From: Flavobacteriaceae bacterium
GTDB lineage: Bacteria; Bacteroidota; Bacteroidia; Flavobacteriales; Flavobacteriaceae
Assembly: GCA_017857815.1 (NCBI GenBank)
Contig: JAFMCL010000001.1
Coordinates: forward strand, 62,001 to 126,000
Reading direction: 5' to 3'
DNA: 64,000 bases
Positions within the stretch are counted from its first letter, which is position 1. The number at the start of each line of letters is the position of its first letter. Positions 17,243 to 26,469 of this stretch are shown piece after piece. The position numbers were made by a program, and so were the translations under genes. Under the pieces are notes generated by a model. It ran no database searches, was not told the origin of the DNA, and was given only the letters and a program-made list of their open reading frames with translations.

Positions 17243-18279
17243 TGAATTCTGAATTTAACAAAAGGCCGCACAGAAGAAAAAATATTTTAACAGGGGAATG
17301 GATTTTGGTTTCTCCCCACAGAACCGAAAGACCTTGGCAGGGAAAGGAAGAAGTGCCGCAACACAAAGAAGTAATCCCCTATGATCCAAAATGTTATTTA
17401 TGCCCAGGAAATGAACGTGCAGGAGGTGGAGTAAATCCAGATTACAAAGAAACCTATAGCTTTATAAATGATTATGCTGCAATTCTCGACGGCCCATTTG
17501 AAAGTACCAAAGATGGGCTATTAGAAGCTGAAACCGAAACTGGTTTGTGCAAAGTTATCTGTTATGCTCCCGATCATTCGCTTACCCTACCTCTGATGGA
17601 GGATGATCAGGTTCTAAGGGTAATTAATCTTTGGCAAAAAGAGTATCAGGAATTGGGGGCTATGGAGGCAATCAATCATGTGCAAATATTCGAAAACAAA
17701 GGTGAAATCATGGGTTGTTCCAATCCACACCCTCATGGGCAAATATGGGCACAACGTTCAATTCCTCAAGAAGTTCAGAAAAAGCACAAGAACCAAGAGG
17801 ACTATTGGAATAAAAACAACAAAGGTTTACTAAAAGATTATATCGATTTAGAGCTTAGGAAAAATGAAAGAATAATCGTAGAAAACAAAACGTTTGTAGC
17901 TTTGATTCCCTACTGGGCAGTCTGGCCTTATGAATCGATGATTGTTCCTAAAAAACAACATCAATCAATACTGACTCTTTCTAATGCTGAAAAAAAAGAT
18001 TTCGGATCAATAATAAAAACGCTAACCATCAAGTATGATAATCTTTTCGGTGTTTCGTTTCCTTATTCAGCAGGGATCCACCAGGCTCCAACCAATAGTA
18101 TGTCAAATGAGTTCTGGCACTTTCACATGTCCTTTTACCCTCCTTTGCTGCGCTCAGCGGAAGTTAAAAAATTTATGGTAGGTTATGAAATGTTTGCGAC
18201 ACCGCAACGAGACATTACTGCTGAACAGGCAGCAGAAAAACTAAAATCATGTAGTGAAATTCATTATTCTAAGGCTTAA
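17242..18279 (+). CDS. galT: Galactose-1-phosphate uridylyltransferase
   Basis: 345 aa. HIT-superfamily transferase with Zn-site CYLCPGNERAGG near residue 51 and the active-site motif NPHPHGQIWA near 162, where the second histidine forms the uridylyl intermediate; C-terminal HFHMSFYPPLLRS near 294. It exchanges UMP between UDP-glucose and galactose-1-phosphate, finishing the Leloir pathway with galK and galE. Its ATG overlaps the galK stop by one base. A palindromic terminator follows. Confidence 0.95.
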   Translation: MNSEFNKRPHRRKNILTGEWILVSPHRTERPWQGKEEVPQHKEVIPYDPKCYLCPGNERAGGGVNPDYKETYSFINDYAAILDGPFESTKDGLLEAETETGLCKVICYAPDHSLTLPLMEDDQVLRVINLWQKEYQELGAMEAINHVQIFENKGEIMGCSNPHPHGQIWAQRSIPQEVQKKHKNQEDYWNKNNKGLLKDYIDLELRKNERIIVENKTFVALIPYWAVWPYESMIVPKKQHQSILTLSNAEKKDFGSIIKTLTIKYDNLFGVSFPYSAGIHQAPTNSMSNEFWHFHMSFYPPLLRSAEVKKFMVGYEMFATPQRDITAEQAAEKLKSCSEIHYSKA

Positions 18280-18320
18280 ACATTAATATAATTTTTTAAT
18301 AAAATATTAGATTTAAAGCA

Positions 18321-18354
18321 AAAAAAACTCCTAATTAATTAGGAGTTTTTTTTT
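18321..18354 (+). terminator. Bidirectional terminator between galT and ompA-like gene
   Basis: The 20-base perfect palindrome ACTCCTAATTAATTAGGAGT is flanked by A7 on the left and T9 on the right, so it serves both convergent transcripts. Confidence 0.88.
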
Positions 18355-18374
18355 GATTAAAAGATAAAGGAAAC

Positions 18375-19706
18375 TTATTCCCCTATTTTAATTACGACTC
18401 TTCTGTCAAATACGACTCTTCTGTTAGCAGCTCTTCCGCTTTTAGTATTATTGTCAGCAACTGGTTTTGTCTCACCATATGCTTTAGTTTCTAGTCGGTT
18501 TGCATCTATTCCGGAAGCGATAAGTGCATCTTTAACACTATTGGCACGTTTCTCAGATAGTTTCTGATTGTATTCAGAACTACCATCCTCTGAAGCATGA
18601 CCTTCAATTATAATTGATGCATCTGGATACTCTTCTAAAACAGCTTTCAAACTATTCAATTTGGAGGTAGCATCGTTAGAAATAACATAACTATCTGCTT
18701 TAAAAAGAATCTTAGAATTATCTCCTTGTAAGAAATCTATTAATTTTTGAGGAACTGCTGGGCAACCATTATTCGCAGCTTCACCAGCTTCATCTGGACA
18801 AGCATCGTCTTTATCTGCAACACCATCTCCATCACGATCTGCCCATGGGCAACCGTTGTTAGCTGCTTCACCTACTTGCTCAGGACATTTGTCTAAATTA
18901 TCAGCAATACCATCTCCGTCAGAATCTGGGCAACCATTCATTTCAGCGCTTCCAGCTTTATCTGGGCAAGCATCTTCGCTATCGGCAACACCATCTCCAT
19001 CAGAATCTGGACAACCATTCATTTCGGCACTTCCAGCTTCTTCAGGACAAGCGTCTTTATTGTCAGGGATTCCATCACCGTCAGTATCAGGACATCCTTC
19101 GAATTCTTTCAAACCAGGAATTTCTGGACAAACATCTTTTTTATCAGAAACACCATCTTTATCAGAATCCTGCGCTCCGAAGTTAAAGCTTACTCCAATT
19201 ACATGTTGTAAATGATTGTATGCATGTGCTTCATTTGCAGAACGATAAGAAGTACTTGCGTTAATTGCCCAATTGTCAGAGAGGTAATAATTAAATCCTA
19301 CTCCTCCTAAAATGGTTCTTGCAGATTCTGTTGACGGAAAGTTTCCTTCCTTACTAGAATCTGAACCAAATTTAGAAAGTCCATATCCAGCAAATAGATA
19401 AGGGACATATTTTCCTTCTGTAATATTAAATTTTACTATACCATCTATTGACAAATAGTCAGTTGAGATACTGTTAATGTCAAAGGAGTTCTTGGCAAAC
19501 TGAGCGCCAATTGAAAATCCCCCAGCAATGTAACGGGAAAGACTCAAGTGTGGGACTCCGAAACCAGTGTCGGAATCAACGGCGTCATCTTGGACACCAA
19601 CTATATTTGCCCCAATGCTTACAGCCCAAGGGTTTTCAGAGGTTTGTGCGTTCAACACAATCGTTGCCATAAAAACGGCAGTGATAAGGTAAGTAAGATT
19701 TTTCAT
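18375..19706 (-). CDS. OmpA-family outer membrane protein with thrombospondin type 3 repeats
   Basis: 443 aa: signal peptide (1-20, cleavage after NAQ), an N-terminal beta-barrel of about 155 residues, then about 140 residues (roughly 178-317) of aspartate-rich calcium-binding TSP3 repeats of the form [12 protein letters not shown]...G, and a C-terminal OmpA peptidoglycan-binding domain (ILFKADSY near 337 to NRRVVF near 433). It links the outer membrane to peptidoglycan; such proteins are abundant surface proteins in Flavobacteriia. The TSP3 units are similar even at DNA level (18760-19150), which can cause length variation. Two TAnnTTTG boxes lie upstream. Confidence 0.92.
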   Translation of the reverse strand: MKNLTYLITAVFMATIVLNAQTSENPWAVSIGANIVGVQDDAVDSDTGFGVPHLSLSRYIAGGFSIGAQFAKNSFDINSISTDYLSIDGIVKFNITEGKYVPYLFAGYGLSKFGSDSSKEGNFPSTESARTILGGVGFNYYLSDNWAINASTSYRSANEAHAYNHLQHVIGVSFNFGAQDSDKDGVSDKKDVCPEIPGLKEFEGCPDTDGDGIPDNKDACPEEAGSAEMNGCPDSDGDGVADSEDACPDKAGSAEMNGCPDSDGDGIADNLDKCPEQVGEAANNGCPWADRDGDGVADKDDACPDEAGEAANNGCPAVPQKLIDFLQGDNSKILFKADSYVISNDATSKLNSLKAVLEEYPDASIIIEGHASEDGSSEYNQKLSEKRANSVKDALIASGIDANRLETKAYGETKPVADNNTKSGRAANRRVVFDRRVVIKIGE

Positions 19707-19742
19707 TGTTTATGTTATTTGTTCAAAAGTAAGATGTTTGTC

Positions 19743-19774
19743 CAAAATTAGAATTATTTATCTAATATAGCCAA
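19743..19774 (-). promoter_or_regulatory. Promoter of ompA-like gene
   Basis: Minus strand: TTG (19774-19772), 21-base spacer, TAATTTTG (19750-19743), start expected near 19736. A second TACTTTTG box at 19731-19724 could be an alternative. Confidence 0.45.
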
Positions 19775-19796
19775 TTTTTTGTTTTAAAAAAAGCAA

Positions 19797-20699
19797 TTAA
19801 ATGTCGCAAAGAATTACTGCGCTCTCAAGTGAGTTTAAAGCATCTTTATACTTAGGGATAAATTCTTGAGCAACAAACCCCTTGAATCCTGTTTCAAAAA
19901 TTGCTTTCATAATGGCAGGATAAAAGAGTTCTTGTGTTTCATCAATCTCATTTCGTCCTGGAACTCCAGCAGTGTGATAGTGTCCAAAATATTCATGATT
20001 ATCTTGAATGGTCTTAATGATATCTCCCTCGCTGATTTGCATGTGATAAATATCATAGAGTAGTTTAAAGTTTTGGGAGCCTAATCTTTTGCAGAGCGCA
20101 ACTCCCCATGCAGAATTGTCACACATATAATCAGGATGATCAACTTTAGAATTGAATAATTCCATCTGAAGAACTACACCTCTTTTTTCTGCAAGTCCTA
20201 TGATTTCTTTTAAACCCTTGACACAGTTTACGAGTCCAGTTTCATCATCAATACCTCGCCTGTTGCCACTAAAACAAATGAGATTAGTATAGCCAGCATC
20301 TGCGACTAAATCAATATGTTTCTTATAGCTCTCAATCAATTTTGGATGGTACTGAGGGTCGTTAAAACCTTCTGTTAGGCTAATTTCAGCTCCGTTACAC
20401 ATTGTGGATTCGAGATTGTGTTTTTTAAGAATGTGCCAATCCTTAGGGCCGATTAAATCGACACCTGTTATGCCCATCTCCTTGATTTTAATTGCAAATT
20501 CGTCTAAAGGAATCTCTCCATAGCACCATTTGCAAACCGAATGATTAATGTTTCCTTTCATTAAAGATTTTGTTTTATTATCTACTGTTTTCTGTGAATT
20601 TATCGCCAATCCATCGGCCATTGAAAGCCCTGTAGTCGCAAGTAAAATTTTCTTAATTGCTGTCCTTCTTTGTGATTCTTTCTTTAGATTATTCATCAT
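19797..20699 (-). CDS. Exported hydroxypyruvate isomerase-like TIM-barrel protein
   Basis: 300 aa. The N-terminus has a twin-arginine-like signal (QRRTAIKKILLATTGLS). The rest is a xylose-isomerase-like/AP-endonuclease-2 TIM barrel with acidic and histidine metal ligands at MELFNSKVDHPDY near 181, LLYDIYHMQISEGD near 212, HYHTAGVPGRNEID near 240 and AQEFIPKY near 284. This ligand pattern is that of the hydroxypyruvate isomerase (Hyi) group, which acts on small hydroxy-keto acids or on sugars. Export argues for a periplasmic sugar or keto-sugar substrate, so the Hyi activity should not be assumed. It sits 7 bases after an SDR gene on the same strand. Confidence 0.8.
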   Translation of the reverse strand: MMNNLKKESQRRTAIKKILLATTGLSMADGLAINSQKTVDNKTKSLMKGNINHSVCKWCYGEIPLDEFAIKIKEMGITGVDLIGPKDWHILKKHNLESTMCNGAEISLTEGFNDPQYHPKLIESYKKHIDLVADAGYTNLICFSGNRRGIDDETGLVNCVKGLKEIIGLAEKRGVVLQMELFNSKVDHPDYMCDNSAWGVALCKRLGSQNFKLLYDIYHMQISEGDIIKTIQDNHEYFGHYHTAGVPGRNEIDETQELFYPAIMKAIFETGFKGFVAQEFIPKYKDALNSLESAVILCDI

Positions 20700-20706
20700 T
20701 TTATTT

Positions 20707-21498
20707 TTATCTGACTCGAGATCGAATTACGACATTATGTACCAATTTATTTGATAATCTTTTTAAAAATACACCTAATTTTTCTTTTCCTCCTATAGAC
20801 ACTTCCCACTTTTTTTGATCGATGGCATGTATCATTTTTCTTACAAAATAAGTGACATCTAGCCCCTTTCGAGTGGCTTCGTCATCTATACCCAATGCTG
20901 TGCCATCTCCTTGAATAGAATTTAATGCAATAGGGGTTGCAACAAAACCGGGACAAACCATAGTTACATAAACATTATCCTTTTGATGTTCCATTCGCAT
21001 AACATCAAAAAAACCGTGAAGGGCATGTTTAGCGCCACAATAACCAGATCGATAGGGAGAACCAAATTTACCCATAACACTGCTCACAACAACATAATGT
21101 CCCGATTGCTGTGAAATAAAATGAGGGAGAATCGCCCTTGAAAGTGCTACGGTTCCTAAATAATCAATCTCTATTATTTTTTTGAACACCTCAAATTTGG
21201 AGTCTAAGATTAATGAACGTTGACTAATCCCCGCATTATTTATCAAGACATCGACCCTTCCGAAGAAAGAAAGTGCTTTCTCAACCTGATTTGGAGCTGA
21301 ATCAAAATCATTGATATCAAAAGGAAGTATTTCGATTTTAGAATGACCCATGCAGCTTTCTTTAACCTCTAATAAAACCGCCATTCTTCTCGCTGAGAGA
21401 ATCAGATTTACATTTTGTGTGGAATACTGTCTCGCCAGTTCTGCACCAATTCCTGAAGAAGCACCCGTTATCCATACTACTTGGATTGATTTATCCAT
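20707..21498 (-). CDS. Short-chain dehydrogenase/reductase
   Basis: 263 aa. Classical SDR: NAD(P)-binding TGASSGIGAELAR near residue 11, NNAGISQ near 87, catalytic serine in VVSSVMGKFGSPYRSGY near 139-155 and YCGAK as YxxxK. The arginine of LSARR (about 37) suggests NADPH preference. The substrate is unknown. It is immediately upstream of the exported isomerase-like gene on the same strand, but one product is cytoplasmic and the other exported, so a shared pathway is uncertain. Confidence 0.88.
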   Translation of the reverse strand: MDKSIQVVWITGASSGIGAELARQYSTQNVNLILSARRMAVLLEVKESCMGHSKIEILPFDINDFDSAPNQVEKALSFFGRVDVLINNAGISQRSLILDSKFEVFKKIIEIDYLGTVALSRAILPHFISQQSGHYVVVSSVMGKFGSPYRSGYCGAKHALHGFFDVMRMEHQKDNVYVTMVCPGFVATPIALNSIQGDGTALGIDDEATRKGLDVTYFVRKMIHAIDQKKWEVSIGGKEKLGVFLKRLSNKLVHNVVIRSRVR

Positions 21499-21560
21499 TT
21501 TCTTTTAAGCTTTTCAATTTTAAAGGTATGCTTTTTGTTTTCATCAGATTTGACCAACAC

Positions 21561-22568
21561 TTATTGATTCACCTCAAACCAATGGTTTACGCGTTCTTGT
21601 ACATTGTCTTGAATGTCTCCCCAAAAAAGATTAATGTCTGCGTAATGGTAATTTTTAACAACGGACAACAAAATTCGACCAGGGATTTTGGGAACACTAG
21701 ACCACAACAATCCGTCGATTTTCTTAATCTTTAAACTTTTAGGATAAACTTTCAAATCTTTATTTAATACTCCTTTGTGGTCTTCAATATCTGACTCATT
21801 CTGATTGTCCCAAGTTATAGGATTGGTTACAACTCCCCCAACGAACCATCTTTCATAGCTCTTTGGGAGTTTGTTCATTTTAAAAGTATTCCAGCTTACA
21901 AAACCTCCAATAGCTGAGGGATTTGTTAATGGCTTAATGGTTTTAAATTCATCTTTAAAAATTCGAGTTCCAACTAAATAAGCTGCGACTAATTGATTCT
22001 GAAGTGGCTTGTCATCAAAAAAGTCTTTAATCAATTGGCGGGCATGCATGCTTCCCTGACTGTGAGCGGCAATAATAATTGGCTTGCCTTGATTGTGATG
22101 TTCTAGGTAGTATTGAAAAGCAGTTTTTACATCTTCATAAGCTATATCCCATGCTGGCAAGCCTTGATCTTTGTATCCATCAACAAAAATCCTATAATGT
22201 GCTTGTCTGTAAAAAGGCACGTATAAATTTCCAGCAGCTGCAAAAGCAGAAGCTTGGTATTTAACCGCAGTTGATCTAATATAATCTTTTGTGGATTCAA
22301 TCATAACATCTGCATTCCAATCCGAATTTTTCTTATCCGTCAATAGGGTTGGATAAACAAAAAAAACATCCGCTTTTTTAGACATTGTTTCCTTCACCAA
22401 TGACTTTAAGTCTTCCGGGTAATTGCCTGGCAAAACAGCCCAACTTTCTGTTTTTGAAAAATCTGGTTTAAGAGGGATTTTATACTGATCAAAAGCAACC
22501 GAATCATAGTTTGTTTTACAAGCTGCCAAAATCATGAATATATATAGTGTGATAATTTTCTTTTTCAT
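21561..22568 (-). CDS. DUF3089 alpha/beta-hydrolase-like lipoprotein
   Basis: 335 aa. Lipoprotein signal with lipobox ILAAC (Cys about residue 17). DUF3089 features: VFFVYPTLL near 73, and a nucleophile elbow AAHSQGSMHARQLI near 168, in which the serine is the likely nucleophile. Such proteins are thought to be esterases or lipases but have no settled substrate. It lies 62 bases upstream of the SDR gene on the same strand. Confidence 0.82.
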   Translation of the reverse strand: MKKKIITLYIFMILAACKTNYDSVAFDQYKIPLKPDFSKTESWAVLPGNYPEDLKSLVKETMSKKADVFFVYPTLLTDKKNSDWNADVMIESTKDYIRSTAVKYQASAFAAAGNLYVPFYRQAHYRIFVDGYKDQGLPAWDIAYEDVKTAFQYYLEHHNQGKPIIIAAHSQGSMHARQLIKDFFDDKPLQNQLVAAYLVGTRIFKDEFKTIKPLTNPSAIGGFVSWNTFKMNKLPKSYERWFVGGVVTNPITWDNQNESDIEDHKGVLNKDLKVYPKSLKIKKIDGLLWSSVPKIPGRILLSVVKNYHYADINLFWGDIQDNVQERVNHWFEVNQ

Positions 22569-22660
22569 AAGAGGGACAAATATAAAGTTTTGAAATTATA
22601 AACATTCACACCTTTTGGGTTTAACATTCATTAAAATGTAAACAGGTAAATTAGTATCTT

Positions 22661-22668
22661 TACTTTTG
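22661..22668 (+). promoter_or_regulatory. -7 box of sodC promoter
   Basis: TACTTTTG; start expected near 22675. This places an in-frame TTG at 22666 before the transcript and supports the ATG at 22708. Confidence 0.55.
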
Positions 22669-22707
22669 TATTTACATCTAGTTGTTATTAACGAAAAACT
22701 AATCACC

Positions 22708-23229
22708 ATGCGTCTACTAAAAAAAATATTTTTTTCATTATTTATTGTTGCTTTAATTTTCGCCTGTCAAGAAGAAGAAAAAACACTTGAGATCAGTGTT
22801 AATGCAAAAAGTGGGAGCAGCACTTCGGGTAAAATTACTTTCACTGAAAAGGGAGGTCAAGTAACTTTGGAAGCCCATATCAATGGATTGACTGCGGGAA
22901 ATCATGCCATACACATTCACGAAACAGCAGATTGCTCTTCGGATGATGGAAAATCATCAGGAGGCCACTGGAATCCAACTTTCGAAAATCACGGAGCTTG
23001 GGGAAGTGAGGCAGGATACCACAGAGGGGATATCGGTAATTTTAATGCCAATGAAAACGGTCATGGCATGATCACTTTCTCAACAGACTCGTGGTGTTTG
23101 GGTTGTGATGATGCAAACAAAAATATCATTGGAAAAGCTATAATTGTTCACCAAGGTGAAGATGATTTAATTTCTCAACCTTCTGGAGCAGCTGGTGCAA
23201 GAGTTAGCTGTGCAGGAATTATTAAATAA
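22708..23229 (+). CDS. sodC: Cu/Zn superoxide dismutase, lipoprotein
   Basis: 173 aa from the ATG at 22708, chosen because the lipoprotein signal (lipobox IFAC, Cys at about 20) then has normal length and the promoter box lies at 22661-22668. Copper ligands appear as HAIHIHE, the bridging histidine in GGHWNP, zinc-site H/D in ENHGAWGSEAGYHRGDIGN, and a C-terminal VHQGEDD; the disulfide cysteines are C in ADCSS and VSCAG. It detoxifies superoxide in the periplasm. The catalytic arginine is in GARVSC. It is unusual only in the extra cysteine pair WCLGC near 131. Confidence 0.93.
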   Translation: MRLLKKIFFSLFIVALIFACQEEEKTLEISVNAKSGSSTSGKITFTEKGGQVTLEAHINGLTAGNHAIHIHETADCSSDDGKSSGGHWNPTFENHGAWGSEAGYHRGDIGNFNANENGHGMITFSTDSWCLGCDDANKNIIGKAIIVHQGEDDLISQPSGAAGARVSCAGIIK

Positions 23230-23259
23230 AATTTCTGAGAAAAATATAGTCTTAAACTA

Positions 23260-24063
23260 CTACCATTCGCGCCTAGCATTTAACTTTTCTTGCTCTTCAA
23301 TCTGTTCTTTTGAAAGGACTTTTAGAAAAGAAGGATGCTGCTCAATGGCATATTCTATTTTTTCTATAATTGACTCAGAGGATTCTTTTTCATAATCAAT
23401 CTCTAACGGAGCCTTGATTTCCATCGATTGTAGAATCCCTTTTTTCTTCAATCTAATTCCTTTTTTATCAAAAGACCTTCTGAACCCATCAATTACTATG
23501 GGCACTACAATAGGTTTGTATTTTTTAATGATATGCGCCGTTCCTTTTCTGATCGGCCGGAAAGGCTTGGTCGTCCCTTGCGGAAAAGTAATCACCCAAC
23601 CGTCATTTAATGCAATACCGATATTGGAAATATCACTCATTTTGACTTTTCGATTGATTTCTTGTCCTTTTTCCCTCCAAGTTCTTTCTATTGATACAGA
23701 TCCCGCATAGGCAAAAATTCTAGGCAACAATCCTGCTTTCATTGTTTCTTTTGCCGCTACAAAATAAATATTCAATTTAGGGTTCCACAAATATCCAACA
23801 TTCTTTATTGAATCAGTTCGGCCGCTGAGGCTGGCATTAAAAACATGAAACATAGCAACCACATCAGCAAAATAGGTCTGATGATTTGAAACAAATAAAA
23901 CATTGGTGTCGGGGAGGTCTCTAATAATAGAAGATCCTACTATTTTAAGTTCGTTAAAACCTCTATAACGTCTGTGGGTCATAAAACCCATATAACGAAT
24001 AAGCCACTTTTTAATAATTAAAACTTGACCAAAAGGGTTTCTTTTTAACATATTTATTTTCAA
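23260..24063 (-). CDS. 1-acyl-glycerol-3-phosphate acyltransferase family protein
   Basis: 267 aa. PlsC/LPLAT signature: acyltransferase motif NHQTYFADV (HxxxxxD form, near residue 61) and TFPQGTTKPF near 159 as the EGTR-like block III. An internal amphipathic N-terminus is present. It transfers an acyl chain to lysophosphatidic acid or a related lysolipid at the inner membrane. The block III sequence PQGTTK deviates from EGTRS, so the acceptor may differ. It is convergent with sodC. Confidence 0.85.
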   Translation of the reverse strand: MKINMLKRNPFGQVLIIKKWLIRYMGFMTHRRYRGFNELKIVGSSIIRDLPDTNVLFVSNHQTYFADVVAMFHVFNASLSGRTDSIKNVGYLWNPKLNIYFVAAKETMKAGLLPRIFAYAGSVSIERTWREKGQEINRKVKMSDISNIGIALNDGWVITFPQGTTKPFRPIRKGTAHIIKKYKPIVVPIVIDGFRRSFDKKGIRLKKKGILQSMEIKAPLEIDYEKESSESIIEKIEYAIEQHPSFLKVLSKEQIEEQEKLNARREW

Positions 24064-24093
24064 TAATGAAGCAAATATAAAAACAATTTTAGG

Positions 24094-24729
24094 CTAGCTT
24101 AGCAATAAAATCCTTAATTCTGACAATATCATAGCCGTTGCCCCCCACACTACTTTTTCATTAAAAACATAGCATGGAACCTCAAATTCGTCCATATAAT
24201 TGGTAGTCAGATTTTTACGCAATACCTGCTCATGCCCTAACAGCTTGCTTACGGGGATTTCCAAAATCAGATCTACTTCTTTTATTTGGCGGACAAACTC
24301 GGGCTTTTCAAAACTGTAACTAACAAAGGGAGAAACCAAAAAATTACTAGGAGGAATAAAGACGTCAGTAAGCGACCTAAGCTTGTGAATCTCTATTCCA
24401 TTCAGACCCACTTCTTCTGAAGATTCTCTGAGAGCGGTATCCCATAAGTTAGTGTCTTTGGCTTCGGGCTTTCCCCCTGGAAAACTAATTTGCCCAGAGT
24501 GAACACCTACATAACTGTTGCGTTGAATTAAAACAAAGTGAAGTAAATCTTTTTCATCAGGGTAAAGGTGAATTAAAACTGCAGCTTTTTTTGGAGTGTT
24601 TTTGTCTTTAAATAAAGATTCGAGTTGTTTCATTCTTTGAGGCGGTGCCAAAAGCGAATGCGCTTCATTTCCAGAAAGCGTAATTTGTTTTAACTTTGAC
24701 TTTTGATCTAAAAAAATTTTGAAATTCAT
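24094..24729 (-). CDS. NUDIX hydrolase, CoA pyrophosphatase-like
   Basis: 211 aa. It has the CoAse-specific upstream motif VGVHSGQISFPGGK (about residue 74) and a Nudix box ending ALRESSEEVGL, with the same insertion found in E. coli NudL-type enzymes. Members cleave CoA and its derivatives to 3',5'-ADP and phosphopantetheine. The start codon at 24729 overlaps, on the opposite strand, the start codon of the cyclophilin gene (both inside one CATG). The first conserved block begins near residue 30, so a later start cannot be excluded. Confidence 0.85.
   Translation of the reverse strand: MNFKIFLDQKSKLKQITLSGNEAHSLLAPPQRMKQLESLFKDKNTPKKAAVLIHLYPDEKDLLHFVLIQRNSYVGVHSGQISFPGGKPEAKDTNLWDTALRESSEEVGLNGIEIHKLRSLTDVFIPPSNFLVSPFVSYSFEKPEFVRQIKEVDLILEIPVSKLLGHEQVLRKNLTTNYMDEFEVPCYVFNEKVVWGATAMILSELRILLLS
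24691..24698 (+). promoter_or_regulatory. -7 box of cyclophilin gene, inside the NUDIX coding region
   Basis: TAACTTTG matches TAnnTTTG, 30 bases before the cyclophilin ATG; transcription would start near 24705, inside the antisense NUDIX gene. Confidence 0.45.
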
Positions 24730-25414
24730 GAAATATTTTAAAGTCCTTTTATTAGCATCATTAGTGTCACTTCAATATTCTTGTCAAACTAAAGAAAAAA
24801 ACAAACAAAGCAAACCCTCTTTGGAGAAAAAAACAGAAATCAAAACTGAAACCAAAAGTAAAACTGTTTTTCTGAATGATGACAATGCCATTCCTTTCTT
24901 TTATGAATACGAGAAACACAATAAAGAAAACAAGGTCAGGATTATAACACGTTATGGTAATATCGATATTCTACTTTATGAAAACACCCCCTACCACAGA
25001 GCAAATTTCGTTTATTTAACGAAAATGAATTATTTTGAAGGCAGCATCTTCCATAGGGTTGTCTCTGGGTTTATAATACAAGGTGGGAATTCCGACAGTC
25101 GAAAGAGTGCTTTAAAAAGAACTAAAATAGGACGTTACCTCCTTCCACCAGACACTAAAAAGGGGCACCCACACCACCGCGGCGTAATTTCTATGCCAAG
25201 CAGTGAAATTGACAATCCACACAAAATGGCTTCTCCTTATGAATTTTTCATAGTACAGCAGTCTCCCGGAGCCTATCATCTTGATGGAAGTTACACTGCC
25301 TTTGGCGAAGTGATTAGTGGAATGGAGGTGGTTGATAAGATCAACAAAGAGCCGGTTGACAGCAGAGAAATGCCTCATAATAATGTTTATTTAAAAACTA
25401 TAATTATTGAATAA
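24728..25414 (+). CDS. Peptidyl-prolyl cis-trans isomerase (cyclophilin), lipoprotein
   Basis: 228 aa from ATG 24728. Lipoprotein signal with Cys in LQYSC (about 19), a charged linker rich in K/E, then a cyclophilin domain: ITRYGNIDILLYENTPYHRANFVYL near 76, FHRVVSGFIIQGGN near 109, and GSYTAFGEVISGMEVVDKI near 190. It would catalyse proline isomerisation in the periplasm. A stretch of about 30 residues (KSALKRTKIGRYLLPP..) between the FHRV and MASPYEF blocks is the usual bacterial-lipoprotein variant. Confidence 0.9.
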   Translation: MKYFKVLLLASLVSLQYSCQTKEKNKQSKPSLEKKTEIKTETKSKTVFLNDDNAIPFFYEYEKHNKENKVRIITRYGNIDILLYENTPYHRANFVYLTKMNYFEGSIFHRVVSGFIIQGGNSDSRKSALKRTKIGRYLLPPDTKKGHPHHRGVISMPSSEIDNPHKMASPYEFFIVQQSPGAYHLDGSYTAFGEVISGMEVVDKINKEPVDSREMPHNNVYLKTIIIE

Positions 25415-25527
25415 CATTTGCTTATAATTATTTTTAATTTAATAAAATATTTATTACATTTTAGTTTGAAGAAAACAATTATCATAAAATATTATTACTT
25501 TTATGTTACTAATAAATATTATCAATA

Positions 25528-26469
25528 ATGACACTCACCCAACTCAATTACATGCTAGCAGTGGCCGAATATGGTAACTTTACGACTGCAGCTGAAAAAT
25601 CATTTGTTACGCAACCTACTTTGAGCATGCAAGTCCAGAAAATTGAAGAAGAACTGGGCGTAAAAATATTTAATCGGGGGACAAAACCAATTATATTGAC
25701 CGATGTAGGCGAAAAAATAGTTCTACAAGCGAAGAGGATTGTTGATGAGGCGAACCGGATGAGTGATATTGTTTCGGCGGAAAAAGGTTTTGTAGGAGGA
25801 GTTTTTAGACTAGGAATCATCCCTACAATTATGCCTACTTTACTTCCAATGTTCTTAAATATTTTTACGAAAAAATTCCCCAAAGTGGACTTAAAGATTG
25901 AGGAATTAACAACTGAAAATATTTCGAAACTTTTAAATCAAGGGCACATAGATGCTGGAATCGCAGCGACGCCACTAGCTGAAGACAGCATAATAGAAAT
26001 ACCGCTATACCATGAGCCTTTTGTAGGTTATATTCCAGAATCAAATTCGCTTTATGGTAATGAACAGATAGCAATTGAGGATTTAGATGTTTCAGAAATT
26101 TTAGTCCTTGAGGATGGGCACTGTTTTAGGAATCATGTTTTAAATCTCTGCCAGATTAAACAAAAAAACAACAACAGGTTTGAAATTAAAAGCGGAAGCT
26201 TTGAAACCTTAATCAAATTGGCAGACGAGGGCTTGGGAATGACACTACTCCCCTATCTGCACGGAATCGAATTATCTAAAGAAAAGCAAAAAAAAATAAG
26301 GTTATTTACAGCTCCTGCCCCTGCAAGGGAAGTCAGTTTAATCCACTCAAAAAGTCAATTGAAGATGCCCATTATTTCTGCGCTAAGAGCAACAATAAGC
26401 AGCATAATAAGAGGCGCCATAAAGTTTGATAATATCAAGGTTATCCCCCCCAAAAAAATTAATCGCTGA
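25528..26469 (+). CDS. oxyR: Hydrogen-peroxide-sensing LysR regulator OxyR
   Basis: 313 aa. N-terminal winged helix (LTQLNYMLAVAEYGNFTTAAE, about 3-23) and a LysR substrate domain. The redox pair is in GHCFRNHVLNLC: two cysteines eight residues apart, exactly the OxyR C199/C208 arrangement. Oxidation forms a disulfide that switches on peroxide defence genes. No catalase gene is in the window, although sodC lies 2.3 kb upstream. The 3' end overlaps by 11 bases a small gene on the other strand. Confidence 0.93.
   Translation: MTLTQLNYMLAVAEYGNFTTAAEKSFVTQPTLSMQVQKIEEELGVKIFNRGTKPIILTDVGEKIVLQAKRIVDEANRMSDIVSAEKGFVGGVFRLGIIPTIMPTLLPMFLNIFTKKFPKVDLKIEELTTENISKLLNQGHIDAGIAATPLAEDSIIEIPLYHEPFVGYIPESNSLYGNEQIAIEDLDVSEILVLEDGHCFRNHVLNLCQIKQKNNNRFEIKSGSFETLIKLADEGLGMTLLPYLHGIELSKEKQKKIRLFTAPAPAREVSLIHSKSQLKMPIISALRATISSIIRGAIKFDNIKVIPPKKINR

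Noticed and set aside
18760-19150. Possible CRISPR-like repeat array
   Set aside because: The repeats are in frame and encode TSP3 units; no spacers or cas genes.
18856-19215. 119-aa plus-strand frame with regular repeats
   Set aside because: Antisense shadow of the TSP3 repeats in the OmpA-like gene.
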